DNA of 64,000 nt from Corynebacterium imitans (GTDB taxonomy: Bacteria; Actinomycetota; Actinomycetes; Mycobacteriales; Mycobacteriaceae). This document shows positions 56,001-63,363 of this stretch, in pieces. The DNA is taken from NCBI RefSeq assembly GCF_000739455.1, contig NZ_CP009211.1:2106595-2170594 (forward strand), written 5' to 3'. How positions within the stretch are numbered: the first letter of the stretch is position 1; each line of letters starts with the position of its first letter. The position numbers and the translations under genes are program-made. The notes beneath the pieces are model-generated. The model had not been told where the DNA came from. It made no database searches and worked only from the letters and a program-made list of their open reading frames with translations.

Positions 56001-56107
56001 CGGCCCGCGCCTCCGACCGCGCTGCGGTCGGGTCGACAGGATCGAGTGCGGTGGGGGTCGACGCGGCGTCGAGAAGCAATGAGCCCAACACAGAAAGGAG
56101 CGAGTAG
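53093..56107 (+). CDS. mrpA: Na+/H+ antiporter subunit MrpA (fused MrpA-MrpB)
   Basis: 1004 aa. An N-terminal NuoL/MrpA-type proton-channel domain (about 14 helices; PTPVSAYLHSAAMVKAGIYL and the Lys/His-containing helices), then MbhD/E-like segments (about 600-760) and a C-terminal MrpB domain (SFYFFFSGHNAPGGGFAGGL, about 820-910). A cytoplasmic basic tail of ~90 residues follows. The GTG at 53093 has AAGGAGGGG about 8 nt upstream. Mrp complexes exchange Na+ (or K+) for H+ and support pH and salt tolerance. First gene of mrpACDEFG. Confidence 0.93.
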   Translation: MLTLLAALIIATACAPLLIRILGRPAFALLATVPLGGFIWVVSLFQRGVFANQGEIVARYPWMPSVNMNLDFRLDALAGLFSLIILGVGALVLLYCWGYFDSNPRRLAKFGGELTMFATVMYGLVISDSFLLMYVFWELTSILSYLLVSYYGERASSRRAAIQALMITTFGGLAMLVGINLLGFNTGIWRLSQISQFADLENTPAISAAIVLIMLGALTKSAQAPWHFWLPGAMAAPTPVSAYLHSAAMVKAGIYLVARLAPDMAAVNTWHLVVITTGLFTMLLGGWMALKQRDLKLILAYGTVSQLGFITAVIGVGSREATMAGLAITFAHSMFKATLFMIVGAIDHTTGTRDIGELSGLARREPFIAALAVVSAASMAGIPPLFGFIAKEAALEAILHEELLHGMPGHLTLVALVVGSILTMAYSLYFLWGAFATKEAHKEEGVSPAVAQMHHIGPRLSLSPALLTLATVTFGLLPSWLSNAINSYLDVRFPTVEGHDLKLWHGITTPLVLTVVIVTAGAIVFWQRKLIKRAAFPKPALGDADELWDNILHVLRNASLKLTASTQRGSLSINLAVIFATLMVVPLGALILGESNDIRMILWDSPWQGMVVCLMCAMAVFATMQRNRLSSVVMVGLTGYSMAFLFALHGAPDLALTQALVETIVMVVFMLVLRKMPTEVEPRTDDNRLRAWLSIATGVSVVIVAMTAISARQATPISTYMPDLAYDIGHGRNTVNVLLVDLRAADTFGEILVLVIAATGVASLIFGTGKFGRSSRRPTLSTNKPRWLASGVDSERAQNRSIMVDVVTRIFFPSMMLLSFYFFFSGHNAPGGGFAGGLVAALAFTLRYLAGGRAEIEEALPVDPAKLLGTGILLSAICVVVPMFYGNPPLMSDYATASLPLIGEFDVPSALLFDAGVYTIVLGLTMHILGSMGAYLDREEDTRKQRARDRARQLQAKNKLRRRLQARRRAARASDRAAVGSTGSSAVGVDAASRSNEPNTERSE

Positions 56108-56599
56108 ATGGAAGCGAACCTCTTTCTCTTGATCGGCTCCGGCGTGCTCATCGCATCCGGCGTCTACCTCATGCTTGATCGGGCGATGACCCGCATGATC
56201 ATGGGCGTGCTGCTCATCGGCAACGGCGCGAACCTGTTGCTTCTGCAGTCCGGCGGGCAAGCCGGTTCCCCGCCAATCGTCGGGCGCGAGTCCACGCTTT
56301 TTGACCACAGCGCCGACCCGCTCGCGCAGGCGATGATCCTTACCGCCATCGTGATTTCCATGGCTATGAGCGCCTTCATGCTCGCGCTCGCGTACCGGCA
56401 GTACCGCTACCGCACCGACGACATCATCGAACGCGACGAGGAAGACCGCGCCATCGCAGCCCGGCCTTCGCTCCCCGCGGCCGCGCCCGACCACGACCGC
56501 TCGGACGACCCGGAGACCGGCCGGCCGAGCGAGACCGGCGATTCCTTCGGCCCCCACTCCTTTGAGACCCCGGTGAAGGAGGCGGACGATGAACGCTAG
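56108..56599 (+). CDS. mrpC: Na+/H+ antiporter subunit MrpC
   Basis: 163 aa NuoK-like subunit with three transmembrane helices in the first ~100 residues (VYLMLDRAMTRMIMGVLLIG; DPLAQAMILTAIVISMAMSA). A hydrophilic, acidic C-terminal tail of about 60 residues makes it longer than typical MrpC (about 115 aa). The ATG directly follows the mrpA stop and the gene overlaps mrpD by 11 nt. Confidence 0.92.
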   Translation: MEANLFLLIGSGVLIASGVYLMLDRAMTRMIMGVLLIGNGANLLLLQSGGQAGSPPIVGRESTLFDHSADPLAQAMILTAIVISMAMSAFMLALAYRQYRYRTDDIIERDEEDRAIAARPSLPAAAPDHDRSDDPETGRPSETGDSFGPHSFETPVKEADDER

Positions 56600-58436
56600 C
56601 CTCATCGAATTCGCCGACGCGGCGCTGAGCTCCATGCCGTACCTCATCGTCATGCCGCTGGTGCTGCCCGCCATCGCGGCGGCACTGATCCTGGTCACTG
56701 GCCGCCACGTGCAGGTGCAGCGCACGATCGCGTTTGTCACCCTGTTCGCGCTGGCGGTGATCGCGGGCGCGATGATCATCGTCGCCGACGTCCACGGCAT
56801 CCAGACAGTGCAGATGGGCGGCTGGGATGCCCCGATCGGCATCACGCTCGTTGCCGACCGGCTGTCCACCATCATGCTGTTCGTCTCCGCGATCGTGCTG
56901 TTCGCCGTCATGTGGTACGGCATCTCGCAGGGGCTTCGCGACGGCGACGATGACGACCCGGTCGCCGTCTTCCTCCCCGTCTACATGCTGCTCTGCCTGG
57001 GCGTGAACCTGTCGTTTTTGGCTGGGGACCTGTTCAACCTCTACGTCGGCTTCGAGGTCTTCCTCGTCGCCTCCTACGTCCTGCTCACCCTCGGTGCATC
57101 CCCTGGGCGCGTGCGCAGCGGTATCGGCTACGTCATGGTCTCCATGGCCTCTTCCATGGTCTTCCTCTTCGCGCTCGCCCTGGTCTACGCCTCGGTGGGC
57201 ACCGTGAACATGGCGCACGCCGGACTGCGCATGGAAGACATCCCGGAAGGCACCCGCGCCGCCATCTTCGCCACGCTGCTGGTGGCCTTCGGCATCAAGG
57301 CGGCTGTTTTCCCGCTGGATGCCTGGCTGCCGGACTCCTACCCCACTGCGGCCTCCCTGGTCACCGCCGTGTTCGCGGGCCTGTTGACCAAGGTGGGTGT
57401 GTACGCCATCATCCGCATGCGCTCCACCGTCTTTACCGACGGCTCGCTGGACACCCTGCTGATGTGGGTCGCGCTTTTGACCATGATCGTCGGCGTGATG
57501 GGCGCGCTCGCCCAAAACGACATCAAACGCCTGCTGTCCTTTACCCTGGTCTCGCACATCGGCTACATGATCTTCGGCATCGCGCTCGGCTCCATGGCGG
57601 GCCTGTCCGGCGCCATCTTCTACGCCGTTCACCACATTCTCGTGCAGACCTCGCTGTTTTTGGTTGTCGGTCTCATCGAGCGCCAGGCAGGCTCCGCGCA
57701 GCTGCGCCGACTCGGCTCCCTGCTGTACACCGCCCCGGTCATCGCGCTGCTCTACTTCATCCCGGCGCTCAACCTGGGTGGCATCCCGCCATTCTCCGGC
57801 TTCCTGGGCAAGGTCATGCTCATCCAGGCCGGCGCGGACGACGGCTCTTGGTTGGCGTGGGTCCTTATCGGCGGTGCCGTGGTCACTTCGCTGTTGACGC
57901 TCTACGCCATGATCCTCGTCTGGTCCAAGGGCTTCCTCCGCGACCGCGCCGACGCCCCCGAGGGCGACGTGGCCATGGCCCGGCCCGCCAACCTCGCGGA
58001 GCGCGGTGCCACGACCCAGTTCGCCGAGCGTGCCGACGTCGGCCGCGTACCCACCGGCATGTTTTTGTCCACCGCGCTGCTCGTCGCAGCGTCCGTCTCA
58101 ATCACCTTTCTCGCCGGCCCGATCTCACACATCACCGACCGCGCCGCCGAATCCGCCCAGGACAACTCGATTTACCGCAGCGCCGTGCTGGACACCGTCC
58201 CCGGCATCGGCGTGGACGGGGAAGTCACCGAGCCGGAGAACCCGACGCGCCGCCCGGAGCGCTTTGCCACCCCGCAGGACGAGTACGGCCGCTCCGATGC
58301 GCTATACCGGCACCGCAATCAGCGAGACGGCACCACCAGTGAGCCCACCCAGGGCGTGAGCACCGAGACGGTGCCGACGCCGGTGCGTGCGAGTGAGGCG
58401 TCGACAAGCGCAAGCCCGTCCGGAGGTGAGCACTAA
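56589..58436 (+). CDS. mrpD: Na+/H+ antiporter subunit MrpD
   Basis: 615 aa NuoM/N-like proton-translocating subunit with ~14 helices. Conserved NLYVGFEVFL, FGIKAAVFPLDAWLPDSYPT (Lys in the discontinuous helix) and SHIGYMIFGIALG are seen. A disordered tail of ~85 residues (about 530-615) extends past the family length of about 500 and contains an exact dispersed 12-mer (58398). Confidence 0.94.
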   Translation: MNASLIEFADAALSSMPYLIVMPLVLPAIAAALILVTGRHVQVQRTIAFVTLFALAVIAGAMIIVADVHGIQTVQMGGWDAPIGITLVADRLSTIMLFVSAIVLFAVMWYGISQGLRDGDDDDPVAVFLPVYMLLCLGVNLSFLAGDLFNLYVGFEVFLVASYVLLTLGASPGRVRSGIGYVMVSMASSMVFLFALALVYASVGTVNMAHAGLRMEDIPEGTRAAIFATLLVAFGIKAAVFPLDAWLPDSYPTAASLVTAVFAGLLTKVGVYAIIRMRSTVFTDGSLDTLLMWVALLTMIVGVMGALAQNDIKRLLSFTLVSHIGYMIFGIALGSMAGLSGAIFYAVHHILVQTSLFLVVGLIERQAGSAQLRRLGSLLYTAPVIALLYFIPALNLGGIPPFSGFLGKVMLIQAGADDGSWLAWVLIGGAVVTSLLTLYAMILVWSKGFLRDRADAPEGDVAMARPANLAERGATTQFAERADVGRVPTGMFLSTALLVAASVSITFLAGPISHITDRAAESAQDNSIYRSAVLDTVPGIGVDGEVTEPENPTRRPERFATPQDEYGRSDALYRHRNQRDGTTSEPTQGVSTETVPTPVRASEASTSASPSGGEH

Positions 58437-58958
58437 ATGAGCCAGCTTTTCACCGGTATTAAGCACCGCTTCCGCCCCTGGTTCGTGGCATGGCTGACCG
58501 TGATGTGGATCCTGCTGATGGGCGAGCTGAGCTGGGGCAACTTCGCCGCAGGCCTTGGGCTCGGGCTCGCGGTTGTGCTGCTGTTGCCCCTGCCACGCAT
58601 CCCCAACCACGGCTACCGCATCCACTGGGGCCGCCTCGTCCTCTTTATTTTCTCGTGGCTGCGCGATCTCGCGGTGGCCTCGATCAAGGTCAGCTGGCTG
58701 GCGCTGCGCCCTGCCGAGCCGCCGCGCAACGCGATCCTCAACGTGCCCATGCGCCTGAGCAGCGAGTTCGTCCTGTACTTGGCCACCTGCGCCTACAACT
58801 TGCAGCCCGGCGGCTCCGTCACGGATATCAACCTGGCCGACCGCGAGTGGACCATCCACGTCCTCGACGCCGACAACGAGCGAGCCATCGAACGCGAAAT
58901 CGCCAACGTGGCCAAGCTCGAGCGCCAGATGATCGAGATCTTCGAAAGCAGGAGGTAA
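58437..58958 (+). CDS. mrpE: Na+/H+ antiporter subunit MrpE
   Basis: 173 aa. Two N-terminal membrane helices (near 15-50) and a third near 60-80, then a cytoplasmic domain ending in an acidic helix; conserved PLRIPNHGYRI-like PLPRIPNHGYRI and ISVTDIxL-like VTDINLADREWTIHVLD. Part of the Mrp complex. It starts directly after the mrpD stop and is followed 3 nt later by mrpF. Confidence 0.92.
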   Translation: MSQLFTGIKHRFRPWFVAWLTVMWILLMGELSWGNFAAGLGLGLAVVLLLPLPRIPNHGYRIHWGRLVLFIFSWLRDLAVASIKVSWLALRPAEPPRNAILNVPMRLSSEFVLYLATCAYNLQPGGSVTDINLADREWTIHVLDADNERAIEREIANVAKLERQMIEIFESRR

Positions 58959-58961
58959 CCC

Positions 58962-59240
58962 ATGGATCCCACCGTGTACAACGTGTTCCTCGGCATCGCC
59001 GCGGTGCTCATCGCCGTCGGCTTCGCCCTGCTGACCTGGCGCGTCATCGTCGGCCCCGACTCGATGGACCGCGTACTGGGCAACGACGCGATCACCGCCT
59101 CACTCCAGTGCGCGCTGGCGCTCTACATCTGCTGGACGCTGGACACCACCGTAGTCAACGTGATGATGGTGATCGCCCTGCTCGGCTTCATCGCCTCCAT
59201 TTCCGTTGCCCGCTTCCGCAAGAGGGATGGTTCACTATGA
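58962..59240 (+). CDS. mrpF: Na+/H+ antiporter subunit MrpF
   Basis: 92 aa with three transmembrane helices and the conserved RVIVGPDSMDRVLGNDAI segment linking helices 1 and 2 (near 26-43). Overlaps mrpG by 4 nt (ATGA). Confidence 0.93.
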   Translation: MDPTVYNVFLGIAAVLIAVGFALLTWRVIVGPDSMDRVLGNDAITASLQCALALYICWTLDTTVVNVMMVIALLGFIASISVARFRKRDGSL

Positions 59241-59638
59241 ATTGGCACCTGCTTTTCGACGCCCTCTCGCTCCTGTTCATCCTCCCCGGTGCCTTCATGG
59301 TCTTCTCGGCCGCGGTGGGCACCGTCCGCTTCGGCTCCACCATGGCGCGCGTCCACGCGATTACGAAGCCGCAGACCACCGGCCTGCTGCTCATGTTCGT
59401 GGGCACCTTCATCCGACTGGTCAGCTCCCCCGATTTCTCCGTCCACCACCGCGGCGACTTAGGGATGCTCGTCCTTTTGGTGCTGTTCGCGCTGATGTCC
59501 AACCCGGTCACCGCGCAGCGCCTGGGCCGCGTCGCGCGCCGCGAGGGACTCTACGGCGGGCCGGGCCAACTCAGCCGCAACGATCGGCCCGCCGACTACC
59601 ACCCCAAGCGCGTGGACCCGGAGGGGCCGAAGGACTAG
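59237..59638 (+). CDS. mrpG: Na+/H+ antiporter subunit MrpG
   Basis: 133 aa. Three transmembrane helices with the MrpG signature [20 protein letters not shown] (near 28-47); a basic soluble tail follows. ATG overlaps the mrpF stop. Last gene of the operon; its stop overlaps the convergent ligase gene by 4 nt. A 12-mer copy (59251) encodes Leu-Phe-Asp-Ala near the start. Confidence 0.93.
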   Translation: MNWHLLFDALSLLFILPGAFMVFSAAVGTVRFGSTMARVHAITKPQTTGLLLMFVGTFIRLVSSPDFSVHHRGDLGMLVLLVLFALMSNPVTAQRLGRVARREGLYGGPGQLSRNDRPADYHPKRVDPEGPKD

Positions 59639-60771
59639 CGCGGTGGTTGCAGCGCGAACATCTCGTCGCAGGTGGCGTCCACCACGCGCTTCCAGTCGCC
59701 GGTGGCCTGGTAGATCTTGCGCTGGCGCTGGTAGCCCGCGCCGCGATCCATGATCTCGCGGACGATCTCCATCTCTTCCACGCAGTCCAGCTCCTCGGCG
59801 ATGGGGCGAAGCTCGTCCAACATGTCGTTCAGCTCGTCAGTCACCCAGCGCTCGTCGGTGTCCCGACTGGTGATCACGAGCGCGTCGATCCCGTAGCGCG
59901 CGCCGCGCCACTTGTTCTCCGCCACGTGCCAGGGCTGCAGCGTGGGCAGCTCCTCGCCGGCGTCGATCATGCGGTCGTAGTACACAACCAGACAGTGTGT
60001 GAGGGCGACGATGCCGGCGAGTTCGCGCAGGTTCGACGTGGCGTCGCTAATACGCACCTCGATGGTGCCCCACTTGGCGGCCGGGCGGACGTCGAAATGC
60101 ATGCTGCCGGTGTGGCTGATCACGCCGGAGGTCTGCTGCTCGCGCATGAACTGCACCCATTCATCCCAGTCGCGGAACTGGTACGGCATGCCCGCGGTGG
60201 GAAGCTGTTGGTAGAGCATGGTGCGGTTCGACGCGTAGCCGGTGTCGATACCGTCCCAGCCCGGGCTGGAAGCGGAGATGACCAACAGGTGCGGGTACTT
60301 GGTCATGATCGCGTTAATAATCGGCCAGACGCGATCCTCGTGGCTGATGCCAACATGGCAGTGGATGCCCCACAACAGCATCTGCTGGCCCCAATACTGC
60401 GTGCGGTTAATGATCTCCTTGTAGGTGAGCTTCGGGCTTAGGGGTTGCTCACGAAAATCAGAAAACGGGTGGCCGCCGCCCGCCCACAGCTTCAGGCCCT
60501 GAGACTCGGCCGCGCTGCGGATCTTCTCCAGGTCCGTGCGCAGGGCGTCGACGGCCTCGCGCGTGTTTGTGCAGATGGGCGTGACCAGCTCGATCGTGTT
60601 TTGCAGGAACTCGCGCTCCAGGTGGGTTCCGGGATGTTCCCGCTCCACTTGCTCGATGACGCGCTCAGCGTGCGGCACCAGGTCGCGCGTGTCCGGGTCG
60701 ACCACGCCGACCTCCCACTCCACGCCGAGCGTCGGCGCCGCGGATCGTGCAAAATCGCGATAAGGATCCAT
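59635..60771 (-). CDS. Glutamate-cysteine ligase family 2 (YbdK-type) protein
   Basis: 378 aa carboxylate-amine ligase of the GCS2 type. Motifs [16 protein letters not shown] (Glu metal/ATP ligands, near 16-31), [27 protein letters not shown] (near 135-143) and [16 protein letters not shown]. YbdK proteins have weak gamma-glutamylcysteine ligase activity; actinobacteria use mycothiol rather than glutathione, so the true product is uncertain (EgtA-like activity for ergothioneine is an alternative). ATG with a TAGACT box 7 nt upstream. Confidence 0.88.
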   Translation of the reverse strand: MDPYRDFARSAAPTLGVEWEVGVVDPDTRDLVPHAERVIEQVEREHPGTHLEREFLQNTIELVTPICTNTREAVDALRTDLEKIRSAAESQGLKLWAGGGHPFSDFREQPLSPKLTYKEIINRTQYWGQQMLLWGIHCHVGISHEDRVWPIINAIMTKYPHLLVISASSPGWDGIDTGYASNRTMLYQQLPTAGMPYQFRDWDEWVQFMREQQTSGVISHTGSMHFDVRPAAKWGTIEVRISDATSNLRELAGIVALTHCLVVYYDRMIDAGEELPTLQPWHVAENKWRGARYGIDALVITSRDTDERWVTDELNDMLDELRPIAEELDCVEEMEIVREIMDRGAGYQRQRKIYQATGDWKRVVDATCDEMFALQPPR

Positions 60772-60778
60772 GCGCCCA

Positions 60779-60784
60779 AGTCTA
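60779..60784 (-). promoter_or_regulatory. -10 box (TAGACT) of the GCS2 gene, leaderless
   Basis: TAGACT ends 7 nt before ATG 60771. Confidence 0.5.
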
Positions 60785-60840
60785 GGTTGCCGGGCGCAAA
60801 ACGCGGGAATTTGGTTTCACGTGCTGCTTAGTGGCTTTGC

Positions 60841-61830
60841 TTAGCCTGCGAGGACGACCGTGATGGCGTGGCGGTTCTGCAGCGCTTCCGACGGCAGCTG
60901 GGTGTCAGCACCCGGCAGGTCGTTCGTCGCACGCGGGGTACCGCCGACGCGCTGGGCAATATCCGCCGCAACCTGCTCCGCACCCGCGACCTGCGGGTTG
61001 TAGAAGACGAAGGTCTCCGGGAACACACCGAAGGTCTGCTCCGGCATATTCATCGCTGCAGCGTCCTGCGACTTATTCGCGACACTGTACTGACCGCCGA
61101 GCTTGCCCGCGGTCTGGTTCGCCAAATCCGGCACGCCCGAGTTGTTGTAGACGTACACCTGCGCATTCTGCGCCGTCAGATCCGGGGCCGCCGGGTTGGG
61201 CTGCGCTGGGTTGTCGGGGTTGTTGGCGTCTGGGTTCTCGGCGTTGTTCTCGCGGTCGGCGTCGGGGTTAGCTGCGTCGGGGTTGTTTTCGCGGTCGGCC
61301 GGATTCTGGGCGTCGGGCTTGTCGGCGGCGTTGTTGTCTGCGCCGTTAGCGGTCTGGTCGTTGGCGTTTGCATCGTTGTTTGCGCCAGGTGCATTGGAGT
61401 CGGCAGCACCCTTGTCCGCAGACTGCGAGGCCTGGGTTTCCTGCGCCGCGTTTTCGGAAGAGTCCTTGTTCTGCCCCAGCGCGAAGATGCCCCACAGCAG
61501 CAGGAGCAGGCCCACTGCCAGGAGGATCATTGCGAGTCCACGCTTCGGCAGCCGCGCCGCCGCGGGTGCTGCTGCGGCTGCGCCAGCGCCAGCCGCTACG
61601 GCAGTCGAACCCGCCCGCGCCTCGTCGGCGGAAACGTATCCGGCGCCCGCCTCTTCGACCGGCTCAGCCTCGACGTATTCGGGCTCATCGGCGTAATCCT
61701 CGTAGCCTTGGTAGTCCTCGTACGCCTCGTCCGGCTCGTCGGCGCGGCGGTGGGCGCCACGGTACTCGTCGCTCTCGCGCGGAAACTCGTCTCGTCCGCG
61801 ATGTCCATCACCAGGGTTCACAGTATTCAC
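60841..61830 (-). CDS. Membrane-anchored LytR_C-domain protein
   Basis: About 329 aa. An acidic Tyr/Glu/Asp-rich cytoplasmic N-terminus (about 1-75), one transmembrane helix (about 99-119), a highly repetitive Asn/Asp/Ala/Pro linker (about 125-225, DNNAADKPDAQNPADREN-like) and a C-terminal LytR_C domain (about 230-329; VYVYNNSGVPDLANQTAGKL). LytR_C domains follow LCP arabinogalactan ligases or stand alone, as here; the function is unclear but points to the cell envelope. I prefer the GTG at 61830, which lies 7 nt after a TAGAGT box; GTG 61839 would overlap that box. Confidence 0.82.
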   Translation of the reverse strand: MNTVNPGDGHRGRDEFPRESDEYRGAHRRADEPDEAYEDYQGYEDYADEPEYVEAEPVEEAGAGYVSADEARAGSTAVAAGAGAAAAAPAAARLPKRGLAMILLAVGLLLLLWGIFALGQNKDSSENAAQETQASQSADKGAADSNAPGANNDANANDQTANGADNNAADKPDAQNPADRENNPDAANPDADRENNAENPDANNPDNPAQPNPAAPDLTAQNAQVYVYNNSGVPDLANQTAGKLGGQYSVANKSQDAAAMNMPEQTFGVFPETFVFYNPQVAGAEQVAADIAQRVGGTPRATNDLPGADTQLPSEALQNRHAITVVLAG

Positions 61831-61837
61831 ATCCGCC

Positions 61838-61843
61838 ACTCTA
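61838..61843 (-). promoter_or_regulatory. -10 box (TAGAGT) of the LytR_C gene, leaderless
   Basis: TAGAGT ends 7 nt before GTG 61830, supporting that start. Confidence 0.45.
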
Positions 61844-62446
61844 GACCCTCAAGTACCACTTGAGGGAATAATCGTCCCTGACACGCCGGAAGTTGGCGTC
61901 GATCTTGGCCATGCGGGGCCGCAGGGTGCCTTCCACGTCCTGAGACGGTTGACTGCGGAGCGCTTCTGACAGACAGTTCCAAATGGAGCTAGCTCCATTT
62001 AGAGAATCCGTCAACACGCGACCAGGTGTTTTCCCAACGCCGTAGACCCAAATGGCGCTAGCTCCATTTAGGAAAGTTGCCAACCCGCGACCTGGCGTTT
62101 TACGACCACCGCAGGTCCAAATGGAGCTAGCTCCGTTTAGGAAGACCGCCGACACACGACCTGGCATTTTACGACCACCGCAGGTCCAAATGGAGCTAGC
62201 TCCATTTAGACGCCAATCACTTGTCAGATGCGAGCTTTTGGTACCAACGTCCGGATAGGTGAGGACTAGTTAACGCCAGGTGGCGCTACTCCATCCAAGC
62301 TGTACGGATAGCGGCAATCAGAACTCTCAGCACGGGGACTTCCCCACCAACCCCGAAAGGCAGACAGGCAGCTGGCCGGTCCCCCAGGCCCCAAACTTCC
62401 GCCCCTGCGGAATCAGCAACAGCAGGAAACACGCCGACGCACGCAC
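61840..62446. other. 607-nt intergenic region with palindromic tandem array
   Basis: No convincing gene. The centre (61981-62207) is a 69-bp-period palindromic repeat array. Because 69 is 23 codons, both strands show open frames through it (a peptide with FLNGASSIW repeats on the minus strand), but there is no ribosome site or recognisable family. 62208-62446 has no feature I recognise; base composition there is less GC-rich than in the core genes. Confidence 0.7.
61981..62207. repeat. Tandem array: four 20-bp palindromes at 69-bp period
   Basis: AAATGGAGCTAGCTCCATTT occurs at 61981-62000 and 62188-62207 exactly, and with one base changed at 62050-62069 (G to C at position 7) and 62119-62138 (A to G at position 17). 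Starts are exactly 69 bp apart. The 49-bp interspersed segments are related to each other, with the right half of the second and third nearly identical (TTTTACGACCACCGCAGGTC), so this is a true tandem duplication. All palindrome centres keep CTAG. It may be an operator array, a structured RNA or a palindromic mobile repeat. Confidence 0.92.
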
Positions 62447-62953
62447 CTACGCCGTCGAGCGAGGGCCCTCCAGCAGACGATCCCTGACCGCCTGCTGCAC
62501 GCGGGCATCTCCCAGCATGTAGGCGTCAGCGAGCGCTTGCATCTCACTCAAGTTCTTCTGGCGAATCAGGAACCCGTATTCTGCAAGCTCTTCAGAAATT
62601 TCGGTCACACCAGCCTTGTAAAGAGCCTCAAGACTTTCCACTTGGAACAGCTCTCGGCCTCCCGCAACGATTCCGAGGTTGCTGGAGCCTATAAGGCTCA
62701 AACCAGCAAACGCCATATTTCCCCGGTCAAAGTCAGAGTCCGTGGAATACACGAGTCCGTCCCCAAGGAAGGCAACCTCAGCACCGAACATTTCCTTGAA
62801 TTCTTCCGAAATGAATCGTGAAAGTGCCTGGGCAAGCATAAGACTCAAGGTTCCAGCTGAATCGAGTTCGACGAGGCCCTGGTCGACAGCTCGTCTCACA
62901 GCGCTGAGATCTGCTCTGAACCCGCTAGCGATCTGCTCGACAGAAACTCTCAT
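62447..62953 (-). CDS. Hypothetical protein
   Basis: 168 aa, ATG 62953 with GGGAGGTGA 5-7 nt upstream; a start seven codons further up has none. The N-terminus (MRVSVEQIASGFRADLSAVR) looks helical and might be a small DNA- or protein-binding domain; the middle is a mixed alpha/beta domain (AFLGDGLVYSTDSDFDRG). No transmembrane helix or signal peptide. I do not recognise the family. It lies between the palindromic array and a surface-protein gene, in a region of lower GC, and may be accessory. Confidence 0.65.
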   Translation of the reverse strand: MRVSVEQIASGFRADLSAVRRAVDQGLVELDSAGTLSLMLAQALSRFISEEFKEMFGAEVAFLGDGLVYSTDSDFDRGNMAFAGLSLIGSSNLGIVAGGRELFQVESLEALYKAGVTEISEELAEYGFLIRQKNLSEMQALADAYMLGDARVQQAVRDRLLEGPRSTA

Positions 62954-63363
62954 CAGCCTCACCTCCCTTTTCACTCACCAAACGATCTTGCGTAGATCAT
63001 ATACACTCCGCAGCGGCATTTTTGTTACCCTGCTGAGTCAACGAGGATTACTTTCATTCCGGCCCCCGATCTTGTTCAGATGGCTGACGATGGTGAGCGC
63101 GTTTCGTACGTACGGCCGCATCCTCGCGCCTACTGAATCCATCTGCACCGTACGCTTTAATGCATGAAGTCCGGGCGCATCGCCTCGCTGCAGAAGCCAA
63201 TCAGTTGGCGGATCTGGTCGCTGCCGTAGTAGCACTAGCCTGCAGACGACTCGGTGTTTTGCGCCATCTACCCGTGCCCGTCACAGCAGTGCGGTGACCA
63301 CGACCAGAGGCCGGGCCACCACCCTTACAGAGCTTCGCGACAGCGCAACTCAACCGCTAAAGG
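62954..63363. other. 410-nt intergenic region, no supported gene
   Basis: I see no gene with both a start signal and a recognisable product. A minus-strand open frame at 63038-63235 (65 aa, basic) could be a remnant of a coding gene or transposase, but nothing in it is diagnostic. No tRNA-like cloverleaf was found. Confidence 0.5.

Noticed and set aside
61841..62167. Protein of 23-residue repeats (FLNGASSIW) on the minus strand
   Set aside because: The open frame follows from a 69-bp repeat being a multiple of three; the opposite strand is open too, and no ribosome site or family supports it.
61981..62207. CRISPR array
   Set aside because: Repeats are palindromic at regular 69-bp spacing, but the intervening 49-bp segments resemble each other and there are no cas genes, so it is a tandem duplication.
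63038..63235. Small basic ORF on the minus strand, possible transposase fragment
   Set aside because: No recognisable catalytic motif, inverted repeats or ribosome site; kept only as a note.
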